Below, one piece after another: positions 49,251-59,900 of a DNA stretch of 64,000 bases. The position numbers were made by a program, and so were the translations under genes. The notes beneath the pieces are model-generated. The model was not told the origin of the DNA and did not search any database. It worked only from the letters and a program-made list of their open reading frames with translations. The stretch is taken from assembly GCA_030762895.1 (NCBI GenBank), contig CM061062.1, positions 134,337,104-134,401,103 of the forward strand, given 5' to 3'. Source of the DNA: Sophora flavescens. Lineage: Eukaryota; Streptophyta; Magnoliopsida; Fabales; Fabaceae. The stretch's first letter is position 1. Every line of letters starts with the position of its first letter.

Positions 49251-49767
49251 TGTTTATAATATTTGAGGTCTTATTTTGGTAAAAATGTAATTGATGATCC
49301 ATAGTGGAAACTGGACATTTTTAAATCTAAGATTGACAATGGGGAGTGTCCACCTGGATTTCTTGGCTTTGTGTTGGTGCAGCTCTTAAGGGTAATGGCC
49401 TTAGAGAAACTCTGTTTTATAATCTTTTTTCTCGGCTGCAAAGATATAAGATAAGGGCAAATAAGATACAAGCACTTCCTTGCATAAGTGATAGAGCTAT
49501 GTCTTTAGATGAAGGAATTGTTAGGAGTTGTGTATTTTCTTTGGGCAATAGGGTAGATGCATGGTAAATTTCTTAAACCAGGGATACTAACGGGGCTTGA
49601 GAACTAAATTGAAAATGAGAGTCAAATGAAGGATATGAAATCGAAGTAGGCAAAAGATTCGAGAGGAATTAAGAAGGAAACGGACTATGTTGGATGTAGT
49701 AAGGTTCAATTTCAATAAGATTGAATTTCTTAGGTTTTTGGCGCAAAGTTTATCATGTGCAACTCAG
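49251..49767 (+). pseudogene. DMS3: Captured cDNA-like fragment of host gene DMS3
   Basis: DMS3 is an SMC-hinge protein of the DDR complex (DRD1-DMS3-RDM1), which supports RNA polymerase V in RNA-directed DNA methylation. The fragment follows, in order, the C-terminal ~170 residues of the Arabidopsis protein as I remember it: CL-x-x-LRSYFGKNVIDDP, LDIFKSK, NGECPPGFLGF (49338-49370), GLRETLFYNLFSRLQ (49397-49441), IQALPCISD, MSLDEGIVRS, FSLGNR, then a coiled-coil stretch and EFLRFLAQS (ending ~49749). No intron is evident, so a spliced transcript is the likely source. Stops at 49257 and 49302, about 20 lost codons after GFLGF, and later frame changes show it is non-coding. It lies in the sense orientation of element B. 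GMI1, the related family member, is the main alternative. Confidence 0.75.
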
Positions 49768-50245
49768 GAATTTTATGACGTTTTGATTAGAGACTTGAAA
49801 AGTGTTAATTTGATATGATTAGAAGAGTAGACTAAGCTCAAGTGGACTAAGACTATGATTGCATCTCTTGAGTAGAAGGTTAATTGATGTTATGTAAAGT
49901 TAGTGTTGGTTTTGGTGTTAGCTGTGAAAGTTAGATATTGGAGAAAGTTTTCCTAATGGAATTGTATTGAGAAAGTTAAATGAAGAGATTAAGTGTTGAT
50001 TTTGTTCTTTGAAGTGTAATAGACTAAGATGAAATATCAAAGGTAGTGGAGCTAATGCGGTAGTGAAAAATCTCGAGGATAAATAAAATGGTATAAGAAT
50101 CGATCTTGTTATAGAGTTGTAAATGAAAGGAATGGAGCGACGCGAATACAAAGTAAGATTTTAGGGTTAAGGTGTGATTACAAAATCCTGTTTAGTTTTG
50201 AGCTACGAAATTTCGAGGATGAAATTTTTTCAAGAGGGGTAGTAA
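49768..50245 (+). mobile_element. 3' internal end of element B
   Basis: From ~49830 to 50045 it repeats, in diverged form, the sequence at ~49030-49248 on the other side of the DMS3 fragment (shared ACTAAGAC, AAAGTTAGTGTTG and AAGTGATTAAGTTTTGATT-like blocks). It ends with ACGAAATTTCGAGGATGAAAT and the purine tract AAGAGGGGTAGTAA before the LTR. Confidence 0.7.
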
Positions 50246-50639
50246 TGTAACACCCTAGTTTTTACACCTATGATTAATTATTTTATTTGGATGTTTAAAT
50301 TTATTATGTTATGTGGTTTAGTTTGAGTAATTAAATTACTCTCTTCAAATTATTTTATTGGGTGCGTTAGCACTGACTCAATTCAGTGAATGCACGCTTA
50401 CTAGACAATAATTACGTTATTGTCACTAATATACCAGTACAGAAAAATATTTTTCATAATATGATTAATAGAAAAGCATTTTCATATTCTCATCCTATTT
50501 AATTTTAGAGTTAAAAATATTTTGGTTTGACCTTAATCGGAGATTAAATTTTGGACTGAGTATTTTCTTAGTGGATCAGTTCAACTATTAATCTTTACTC
50601 TAATTTGAATTTTGAAATCATATCTCACTAGTGGAAAAT

Positions 50640-50945
50640 ATACATTAGACGGTAAAGGTTTACGTCAGTTAACCAAAAACTAGACGTTAAAAAGGGGGCG
50701 GTGACAGTTTTGTAAATAATTAATTCACTGTTAACGTCAGTTGTTTTAAGGACTGACATTAAAAGTGAGGCGGTGGAAGTTTTGTAAATATGAAATCACT
50801 ATTTGCGTCAGTTGTTTAATGAACTGACGTTAAAAGTGTTTTGCAAGAAATTATTAAAACTTTTAACGTCAGTTGTTTATAAACCTGACGTTATAAGTGT
50901 GATTTTTACTTCAGTTAAATAAATAACTGACGTAAATAATCTTTC
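50640..50945. repeat. Left subterminal palindrome array of the CACTA element
   Basis: Five units of the form TTAACGTCAGTTG-(5-9 bases)-AACTGACGTTAAA in varying states of decay; the last is the shorter CTTCAGTTAAAT...ACTGACGTAAA. In CACTA elements subterminal repeats of this kind bind the element's DNA-binding protein; the core here is TGACGT. Confidence 0.85.
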
Positions 50946-51234
50946 TATCCTGTTGTCACTCTTAACGCAGATCATCACTCCATATAGTGCAGTTTATTTC
51001 TAATCTTTTTTTTAAAAGTTTATTTTTAATCTTAATTAATTAGCTTGAATTAGTAAATTAACAAATTCTTGTGCAAATTAAAATAAATAAACACTTAACA
51101 TAAAACAAGTTATATATGTATAATCAAATCGTATCTCATTGAAGCGATTCATAAGTTACAATTACAGGTTTAAAAGATAAAAAATTTCCGCAAGATATAT
51201 AGCACTAAAATATAAAAAAGTTTCTGCTTCAACA

Positions 51235-51606
51235 TCATTTTCTTCTCAGTCCTGTACTCAGAATCTCCAACATTGAATGCATCCCCTCCCTCATTTGAAG
51301 TCGATGCTCCATCTGAATCCACAAATCACTTTGGAGCCGTGGCGAGTGAAGGGTGCACTCGATCTGTTTCAAAGAATATTCTTGGAACAGCCACTTGGTT
51401 CCAAAGTCGAGGTTTTGGAACCGTAGCTGCCGATTCTCCGAAGGATGATGGTGTGTGCAATTCACATAATGCGATTTACACACCCTTATCACCCATGTAA
51501 TGCGATTTACACAACCCCAGAAGTTGTTTTGACCATTAAGACAGAGACCTTTAAGTCTAGGTATAGGAAGAAAGAGTGATGAAGTTAATCTCCATGGCAG
51601 AGCCAT
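51235..51606 (-). CDS. Unidentified 123-residue ORF inside the CACTA element
   Basis: The minus strand reads like a small gene: TATAAATAG near 51640, a short pyrimidine-rich leader, then ATG at 51606 opening MALPWRLTSSLFLPIPRLKG and continuing to a stop at 51235. The N-terminus is hydrophobic with Arg and Ser, compatible with organelle targeting. The C-terminus (WIQMEHRLQMREGMHSMLEI) is charged and could be helical. A 15-base phrase, GTGTAAATCGCATTA, occurs twice within the frame, suggesting a small internal duplication. It sits between the left and inner palindrome arrays. It may be a captured host gene fragment or the element's second gene (TnpA-like). I do not recognise the family. Confidence 0.4.
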   Translation of the reverse strand: MALPWRLTSSLFLPIPRLKGLCLNGQNNFWGCVNRITWVIRVCKSHYVNCTHHHPSENRQLRFQNLDFGTKWLFQEYSLKQIECTLHSPRLQSDLWIQMEHRLQMREGMHSMLEILSTGLRRK

Positions 51607-51804
51607 ATTGTGAAGCAGAAAAATTAAACGAAGGAAGGAAGCTATTTATAGGAGTAGGGGATGAAGTTACTAGGCGTCGTAAGTTGCTAAAAAATTAAAT
51701 TGATCATTAAGAGCATTAGGTTCCAAGGCGCATTGGGAGTTGGCCTGGCAGTCATATATTATAAACGTGCAGAAAAGAAAACGCCCGAAGGAATAGGAAG
51801 AGAC

Positions 51805-52180
51805 ACTTTTAACGTCAGTTGTTGAATAAAACTGACGTTAAAAGCGTTTTTAAAATAAAAATATTTATTTTTAACGTCAGTTGTTTATACAACTGACGTT
51901 AAAAGTGTGATTTTTACTTCAGTTAAATAAACAGCTGACGTAAATAATCCTATATCCCTATCTGAAATGCCCTGTTGTCACACAGGTCTGTTAACGTCAG
52001 TTGTTGAATAAAACTTAAGTTAAAAGTGTTTTTAAAATAAAAAATATTTATTTTTAACGTCTGTTGTTTATACAATTGACGATAAAAGTGTGATTTTTAC
52101 TTCAGTTAAATAAATAGCTGACGTAAATAATCCTATATCCCTAGCTATCTAAAATGCCCTGTTGTCACTCAATTAACACA
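51805..52180. repeat. Inner palindrome array, duplicated ~190-bp module
   Basis: The module TTAACGTCAGTTGTTGAATAAAA... through CCTGTTGTCACAC...GGTC occurs twice (about 51805-51990 and 51991-52185). Each has two long palindromes and one short CTTCAGTTAAATAAA...GCTGACGTAAA unit. A part copy is in the left array at ~50898-50965. Confidence 0.8.
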
Positions 52181-52274
52181 GGTCTCAGAGCCATTTTGTG
52201 AAGGAATAGAAATATAGAGGAAAAGAAGAGGCAGATATGATCATGTTATTTAGGAAGAATGTTACTTTAACACT

Positions 52275-52425
52275 TTTAACGTCAGTTGTATTCAACAACG
52301 GACGTTAAAAGTGTTTTTTTTTTAAAAATATTAATATTTCACGTCAGTTTGTTAATAAAACTGACGTTAAAAAATTAATTTTAACATCAGTTGTTTAATA
52401 CAACTGACGTTAAATGTTGTTTTAT
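52275..52425. repeat. Further inner palindrome units
   Basis: Three palindromes of the TTAACGTCAGTTG...CAACTGACGTTAAA type lie directly upstream of the transposase leader. Confidence 0.8.
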
Positions 52426-52494
52426 ATAACGTTTACACCCGCGCGCCTTCTGTACTTCGCTGCATGACGTACGTCTCTTTTCTCTTTTCATCAC

Positions 52495-53149
52495 GCTCAA
52501 CCCTAAATCACTCTCAACCCTCACTCTCACTCTCACCCAAAGACAGTAACCCTAATCGCGAGCTCATCTCCACCGCAACCACCGCGAGGGCTTCTTCGCC
52601 ACCACCGTGAGGTACACTATTAACCCTAACTCTGTCTTTCCATTCATTCTTTGCAATAACTTGACGTACATCTCTCTTTCCCCTTCCCGCGCACTAACTC
52701 TCCTTGTCCCTCTGCTCTCAGTAACCACATCGAACGTTGGCCACCACTCGAGCTCCCCTCCCCACCACCACGCGAGCACCTATTTCTGGTGAGTATTTAG
52801 GGCACATTTTTGCATTTTTGGTTTTGAGTGTATGTTGAAACTGTAGTCTCGATGAGTTGAAACTTGAAACCGTGAGTTTGAGTTGTTTGGAATGTACGTC
52901 TCTGTTTTTGGTTTTGAGTGCATGTTGCTCTGCTGGTTGATCTGTCACGGCCGTGATGCTAATCATGGCTAGGCCGTGATCAGTTCTGCTTGTGATGGCA
53001 TGGTTCGTTCGAGTTGGCACGTTACGGCCGTGATGGACATCACCGCCGCACCGTGACCGAGTGCTTGGCAATTAATCTTTAAAAACTATAGTTTTCAATC
53101 TCCCGTATTGTCCTTATATTGGATATATATATGTTTTGTATATCTACAG
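52495..53149 (+). promoter_or_regulatory. Transposase 5' leader exon and intron
   Basis: A C- and T-rich leader (CTCACTCTCACTCTCACC type, ~52495-52788) ends in a consensus donor, CTG/GTGAGT, at 52788/52789. The probable acceptor is TATCTACAG/G at 53149, 13 bases before the transposase ATG. The 361-bp intron contains two CACGGCC palindrome units (~52945-53060) resembling those of the Athila LTR. Splicing is inferred. Confidence 0.55.
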
Positions 53150-53162
53150 GACCTATCTAGTT

Positions 53163-56100
53163 ATGGATCGTAGTTGGATGGTTTGTAAGCGTACTAGTGC
53201 TGAGTATTTGAAGGGGGTGGGAGAATTTATAGAATTTGCTCAAAGGAATGTTCCTAATAGTAATGGAATGTTCTGTTGTCCTTGTGTCAAGTGTTTGAAT
53301 ACGAGGAAATGTACGGTGAAGGATATACGTACTCATTTGATTTGTGAAGGGATTTGCTTGAGTTATACAAGATGGATATGGCATGGTGATATGTTGTTGA
53401 GTAGTAATACGGCGAGTGTCTCCCAAAGTGAGGACGTTGACGTAGATATGGAGGATGATCGAGTAGAGGACATGATCCGTGATATTGGACAAGAATCTTT
53501 TCATCGAGCGCATGTGTATGATAGGTTGTGCGGTGATGCAGATAAGCCTTTATATCCAGGGTGTACTACTCATACACGGTTGTCGGCGGTGCTAAAATTG
53601 GTTTGTGTGAAGGCGAGAAATGGTTGGAGCGATAAAAGCTTCACAAAATTGCTTGAAGTGTTGAAAGACTTGCTTCCGGAGGACAACACATTGCCTGACC
53701 GTAACTATGAGGCCAAGAAGGTATTGTGTCCTATGGGTATGGAGTATAAGAAGATACACGCATGCCCCAATGATTGCATATTGTACACCAGTGTTCATGA
53801 AGACAAACACGATTGCCCCAAATGTGGGTTATCACGATACAAAGTGAAGGGTGGTGATGATGATGATGATGTTGATGATGTGAGAAAAAATGGTCCTCCT
53901 GCGCGAAGGTGTTGTGGTATCTTCCAATAATTCCAAGGTTCAAGCGATTGTTTGCCAATGCGAAAGATGCGAAGAATGTTAGATGGCATAATGATGAGAG
54001 GAAACGTGATGGAAAGGTTCGCCATCCTGCTGATTCTATTCAATGGAAGAATATCGATACTATGTTTCCGGATTTCGCCGATGAGCCAAGAAACCTAAGG
54101 CTTGGACTTGCTACGGATGGAATGAATCCTTATGGTAACATGAGTAGTATTCATAGTTCATGGCCTGTTCTGTTGGTGATTTACAACATGCCCCCTTGGT
54201 TGTGCATGAAGCGCAAATACATGATGTTGTCTATGTTGATTTTGGGCCCAAAGCAACCGGGAAATGACTTAGATGTTTATCTAGGTCCCTTGATTGAAGA
54301 CTTGAAAACGTTGTGGGTGGAAGGTGTTGATGTAGTTGATGGGTATTCTCATGAGACTTTCAAGCTTCGTGCCATGTTATTTTGCACCATCAACGACTTT
54401 CCAAAGATACGGTAACTTGTCCAGCATTAAGTGTCAAGGGGCATAAAGCATGCCCTATATGTGAAGAAGGCACACGCTACACACTCGGTTGCATCATGGA
54501 AAGAAGACGGTTTACCTTGGGCATCGGAGATTTCTTAGACATGATCACCCATATCGTAAGATGAAAAAAGCTTTTAATGGATGCCAAGAGACAGAAGAAG
54601 CGCCGACGGCCTTAATTGGAGAGCAGGTTTATCAGAGGGTAAAGGACATCGATGTTATATTCGGCAAGTCCAAAAAGAAAGGTAAAGCTGTTGAGAAAAA
54701 CATATGGAAGAAGAGGTCGATATTCTTTGATCTTCCATATCGGCGCAAGCTTGATGTCGATAATCGCATTGATGTGATGCATGTGGAGAAAAATGTGTGT
54801 GATAGTGTGATCGGGACGCTTCTCAACATTCAGGGAAAGACAAAGGATGGTGTGAATGCTCGTCTCGACCTCGTTGCTATGGGTATACGAGAGCAGTCAG
54901 CTCCAGTTGTTGAGGATGGTAAGCGGACTTATTTGCCGCCAGCATGTCATACTTTGTCAAAAAAAAAAGAGACAAAGTTTCTGCGGGTGTCTTCAGGGCA
55001 TCAAAGTTCCACATGGTTACTCTTCAAATATGAAGAGACTTGTCTCTAGTGATCTTAAATTGGTTGGCTTGAAGTCTCATGATTGTCACGTCTTGATGCA
55101 ACAACTTATGCCCGTTGCTATTCGTGGTATTGCTACAAAAAATATGAGACATGCCATTACTCGGTTGTGCTCATTCTTCAATTCTATATGTAGCAAAGTC
55201 GTTGACCCCCGTATGTTGGATGACTTGGAAGTTGAGGCTGCTACAATCTTGTGCCAATTGGAGATGTATTTTCCTCCTTCCTTTTTCGACATAATGGTTC
55301 ACTTAATTGTTCATTTGGTGAGGGAGATTAGATTATGTGGGCCGGTTTTTCTGAGATGGATGTACCCAGTTGAGCGCTACATGAAGATCTTGAAAGGGTA
55401 CGTGAAGAATCCTCATCGTCCGGAAGCATCTATTGTTCAAAGGTATGTTGTAGAAGAAGCTATTGAGTTTTGTTCGGACTACCTTCATAACACGGATCCT
55501 ATAGGGGTTCCTAAGCCTCGGCATGATGAGATCAGATGTCAAGGTAAGGGTACACATGGCTTAAGAATTAATAGGAAGGATCGGGAGGAAGTGCTTCAAG
55601 CACATTTGTATGTATTGAACAACATTGAATGTGTTCAGCCTTTCTTATTTGAACATAAAAGAAAAGTCAATCAAGAAAACCCTCGAATGAGCGAAAGGTG
55701 GTTGTTGAACAAGCATAACAAGAATTTCTTACCATGGTTCAAGGAAGAAATGCTTAAGGATGGTAGTTACCGCTTCGATGACGTAAAATGGCTAGCACGT
55801 GGGCCTAACTTCAACGTCATATGTTGGAGCGGATACAACATAAATAACTTTTCCTTTTATACAAAGGAACAAGATAACAAGAGTACCATGCAAAATAGTG
55901 GGGTTATGATCGTGGCCGAAGCAATGCACTTCTCTAGTGCAAAGGACACAAAACCCGTTATAAAGACCGAGACCTTACTTTGGATATATTGAAGATATTT
56001 GGGTGCTCGATTACACTAAGCTTACGGTGCTGGTATTTAAATGTAAGTGGGTTGATAGTAACGGTGGTGTACAAACCGACGAATTGGGGTTCACATTGGT

Positions 56101-56374
56101 AGACCTCAACAAGTTAGGTCATATAAATGAGCCTTTCATAATGGCTTCCCAAGCAAAACAAGTGTTCTACATCACCGATCCTTCTAACAAAAGGTTGTCC
56201 GTGGTTCTCCAAGGAAAAAGCATGTATAATGGTAGTGATGAAAATGAAGATTCAAATCTTGATATTCCCGAGACTCCTTCTTTTTCAACAAACATGCCTA
56301 CTATAATCGAGGAGACACAGGTGGACGATGTACATGCCACTCGTGATGATCATCACGAAGGGATATTGATATAG
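53163..56374 (+). pseudogene. CACTA transposase TNP2 (broken)
   Basis: The ATG at 53163 opens MDRSWMVCKRTSAEYLKGV, the transposase-associated domain with its Cys cluster (FCCPCVKCLN). Next come ACPNDCILYTSVHEDKHDCP, the TNP2/DDE-type core (LRLGLATDGMNPYGNMSSIH, PPWLCMKRKYMMLSMLI), KACPICEEGT, DVMHVEKNVCDSVIGTLLN (~54773), a DUF4218-type domain with YPVERYMKILKGYVKNPHRP (~55365), and a DUF4216-type domain with VLDYTKLTVLVFKCKWVDS (~56000). The stop is at 56372. Frames are broken by a 2-base insertion near 53903, indels near 54410 and 54485, an A-run near 54960 and an indel near 55975. Without these the length (over 1000 residues) suits the family. The product would cut the CACTA ends; this copy cannot make it. 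Confidence 0.88.
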
Positions 56375-56574
56375 GTAGTTTAAACTTAGTATACATTTAT
56401 AACCTATGTTAATAAATATATATTGTTTTGAACAGGCATACATATGGATCATTGTTCCATTTTTCCTTTGCAATTCTGTAATGTGTGTGATATTCTGTGT
56501 TACTGGGATATTTACTGAATGCAGGGATGGCTTAGGGGAGTGATATTTTAAAACTGAATTAAAAAAAATACTAT

Positions 56575-56915
56575 TAACGTCAGTTGTATCATACAACTGA
56601 CGTTAAAAGTATTTTATAAAAATATACAGTACACTATTAACGTCAGTTGTTTATTACAATCGACGTTAAAATTAAGACCTTTAACGCCGCTTCTTGATAA
56701 CAATTGACGTTAGTTTTAACAAAATTTACGTCGGTTATGTTAAAGAACTGATGTTAATTTTGACAAAATTAACGTCAGTTGTGTTAAGGAACCGACGTTA
56801 ATAGTGTTATATTTAACGTCGATTCTAACCGACGTTAAAAGTGTAACTTTTAACGCCACCATGTATTTACGTCGATCCAAGATTCTGATGTAAAAAATCA
56901 ATTTTAACAGACGTA
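56575..56915. repeat. Right subterminal palindrome array
   Basis: Seven units of the AACGTCAGTTG...CAACTGACGTT type, with the outermost ones (TTTAACGTCGATT, TTTACGTCGATCC) most diverged. The array mirrors the left end. Confidence 0.85.
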
Positions 56916-59900
56916 AAAAGCACTTATTGCACCAGTGTCTTTATCAATCTTTATATTTAGATTCTAAAAAGTAAAAAAAAAACATGTTTATTTTAGGTCT
57001 AATATTTATCACTCATTTGGTACCTATCACTAAATAATTAGCTTAAAAACTAAACTTCCTCACTTTTCTCTCTCTCTTTATCGACGTGCTCTCTCTGTTT
57101 CTCTTTTCTTTCTCTGTTTCTTTCTATTTTCTTCTTTCTTCCTTCCTTTCTTCTCTTTTCTTCTTCTTCCTTCTCACGCCATCTTCTTCCTCCCCCCAAA
57201 CTCACCTTCCTTCCTTCTTCTCCGTCGCGTGGCCACCCCTGAGGCCGCCGTTCGGCCACTGCACGGCGAGAGCAGATGACCCGTTCCTCGCCACCGCTGC
57301 TGCTGTCTCGCGTCAGAACCGCCAACCACCGCCGTTCCCAGCCGTGGTAAGCACCCTATGCCGTCATTAACAGTGGTTCTTCACCTATTTATGATATTGA
57401 ATCTTCTTTTCTTCTTCCACGAAGTTTAACTCTTGTTTTGTTGGACCTATGGTGCTATCCAAAACACACCGCCGCCCCTCCGTCGCCGTCCGCCGCCGCG
57501 AGGAGCACCACAGCACCACCTTCAAGTTGTCTTTCAAGCTTGGGTGAGTCAAAACCCTCTCTAGTGTCTCAGATTCAAAACCCCAAATGGATTTTTGAAA
57601 CCCTAACCCTAACCCTTTTATTTCAGATTTTAATCTTGAAATTTAAGGTTGTTTTATGAAATTGGGACTGTGAATTTGTGTTTCCCTAAACTAATTTCAT
57701 TATTCTGAGTTTTCCCCAAATCGTATTTAAGAGCCCTAAAACCCCAATTTGATTTGATTTAAATTTGGGTATGTTTTTGTGAAATTAGTTATGATTTAGT
57801 GCAATTAGGACTCTTAATGGATGATTTCCAAAGTTCTTTTTCAAGATCTTTTGATCAAAACAAAGTTTCCTTAAAGGGTATTGGGAAGCATGAGCTTCAA
57901 ACATGATTTTCTTTGAAAATAACCTTGTTTGGTAATTAGATTAAGTGTTTAGATAAAGTTAGAATGTGTGTTTGATCATGTGAAATTGATTTCTTGATTT
58001 CTGGTTGTTGCGCGTTGTTGGATTTACTCTCTGAGACGTTTGGACACGACTATGCTTGCTTGATGGAGCAGATATGAGCTAACGTGGGCATTAGGACGAT
58101 GATACTTTACTTGTCTTCAAAGGTAAGGGGAGCTTGCGTGAAGGATTTTTCTCAATAACCATTTACTTGTTGTGTAGTCTGTATAATTGATGTGGTTGTG
58201 GGTATCTGATTATGTGGTTTATGTTGTGTTGTATATCTGAGTATCAGTGTCTGATCTGTTTTAAATTATTTGATTATTTGTACATGATATTGCTATGGTA
58301 CATGATCTGTCTGGTGGTTTGTTGTTGAATGTTGCTTGTGAGTGTGGTTTGAGAAGCCTGACTGTGGTCAGTGCACAACCGATTAATCAGATAAAAGCTT
58401 TAATAAGCTGTGTAAATTATATTCCAGGTTTTATGGGAAACGTTGGAATATAATAGTGGTGGAAAGTATTATTTTGGAAAAATAAGGAGTTTTGATGATG
58501 ATGATTTATTAGTGTAAAAAGTAACTCGAGTCACAATGAGAGTGAAATTATGAAAATGTTTCTGTACTGATAATTTTTATATAAGAAAGTTTGTAATATT
58601 ATACAAAGTTATTTTATGAAATTAATTGTTGAAAAGAAGTTAATGATGATTTTAGAAAGTTGTTTCAGTGGAAAAAGTTAAGTTTTGGCTTGAGAAGCTT
58701 TAAAGGTGATAATTGATGAATGATTTGGAAAAGTGTGATAACATATTTGGAAAAACGTAGAGGGCAAGTATTTTGAAACGACAGTACATATTTTAAGGAA
58801 GTTAAAACCTCAAATGACTCACATTTGTGAAAACCAAGTTTTATTATTTAAGGATTTTATTGATGAATTTTCAATTTTGGAAAAGAATTTATGAAAACAA
58901 AATTGATTTAGTGTTAAAAGTGGTGTGGAACTTAGTAACCGAGACGTCGGGGTACTAAGGTTCTGTGTGGTGATGGACTCAGTCATTTGGCTTTTGAGGG
59001 CCTATATGGTATACATGAGGTATACTGTGTTGAAACATTGAAGATGTTTCTAGTGCCACGAACCTAAGACTGGTGCACCGGTCGAGAGGTGTCGTGATTG
59101 AGCACTCGGACTGTGAGGTCCTATGTTTTGATAAAAGTTTTATGGACAGTGAGGTCCTATGTTTTGATAAAAGTTTTATGGACAGTGAGGTCCTGTGTTG
59201 TGATGAAAGTTTTAAAAGTGTTTTAAAACTATGTGAGTCGTAAGCCATTTTGAGCTTCGGCAAAGAAAGATTGAGCACAAAGAAAAGAACAAAACAAAAG
59301 TGTTTTGCATGCATTTGGCAGACGTGCCTGCGGTTTGTGACATAATGCATTAATTACCAGCGGCGAAAGGTAATTCTGATGTGCATTTATCTCATGTGCC
59401 TAGGGAGGACATGGAGATTGTGACCCCATCCTACTTGCTAATGGTAGGGCCACTGGTTGTGGACATTAGCAAAGTTTAATGGTCTTGTGTGCCAGGCCTT
59501 GTGTGCCTATGTGGATGGGAAGAGGTTGCGCACCTGTTGGCAGAGTGCCAAGTTAGCCAGTGTGGCTATGGAGTCTGATCAACTCATATGATGTTGGGAT
59601 ATCTCATGAGATTAGGACGAAAATTAGATGATGAATAGAAGTGTCATGCATAATTTTATGGATGATGTTTGGGGTGTTAAACCCACTGATAAACTATTAG
59701 CTTATAAATGCTTGTGTGGTAAATGTATATGTGTTATGTGGTGTCGCGCATTTAGTTATTGTGTTAAAACCATATATTGGCGTCTCACCCTTACACACAT
59801 TTCAGGATTCTTCTAGTTCGATATTGTACCCTGGGTACTTTAACACAGATGGTGCAGAGGAGTCTTTCTAAGTCACTCAGAGACTTAGATCTAGTTGCTT

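Larger units (their letters stand above)
50626..56937 (+). mobile_element. CACTA (En/Spm) transposon, 6312 bp, target duplication TCT
   Basis: Left end CACTAGTGG and right end GCACCAGTG (reverse CACTGGTGC) form the CACTA-type terminal repeat. The 3-bp duplication TCT is at 50623-50625 and 56938-56940, and the uninterrupted 5' LTR shows the empty site (CATATCTTTATC). Inside are subterminal palindromes, an antisense open frame, a spliced 5' leader and a broken TNP2 transposase. It is younger than element B. Confidence 0.93.

Noticed and set aside
49346..49567. Functional small gene of 73 codons
   Set aside because: It is one frame of the DMS3 fragment; neighbouring parts are in other frames with stops, so it is a relic.
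53157..54043. Long minus-strand frames
   Set aside because: Antisense shadows of the TNP2 transposase.
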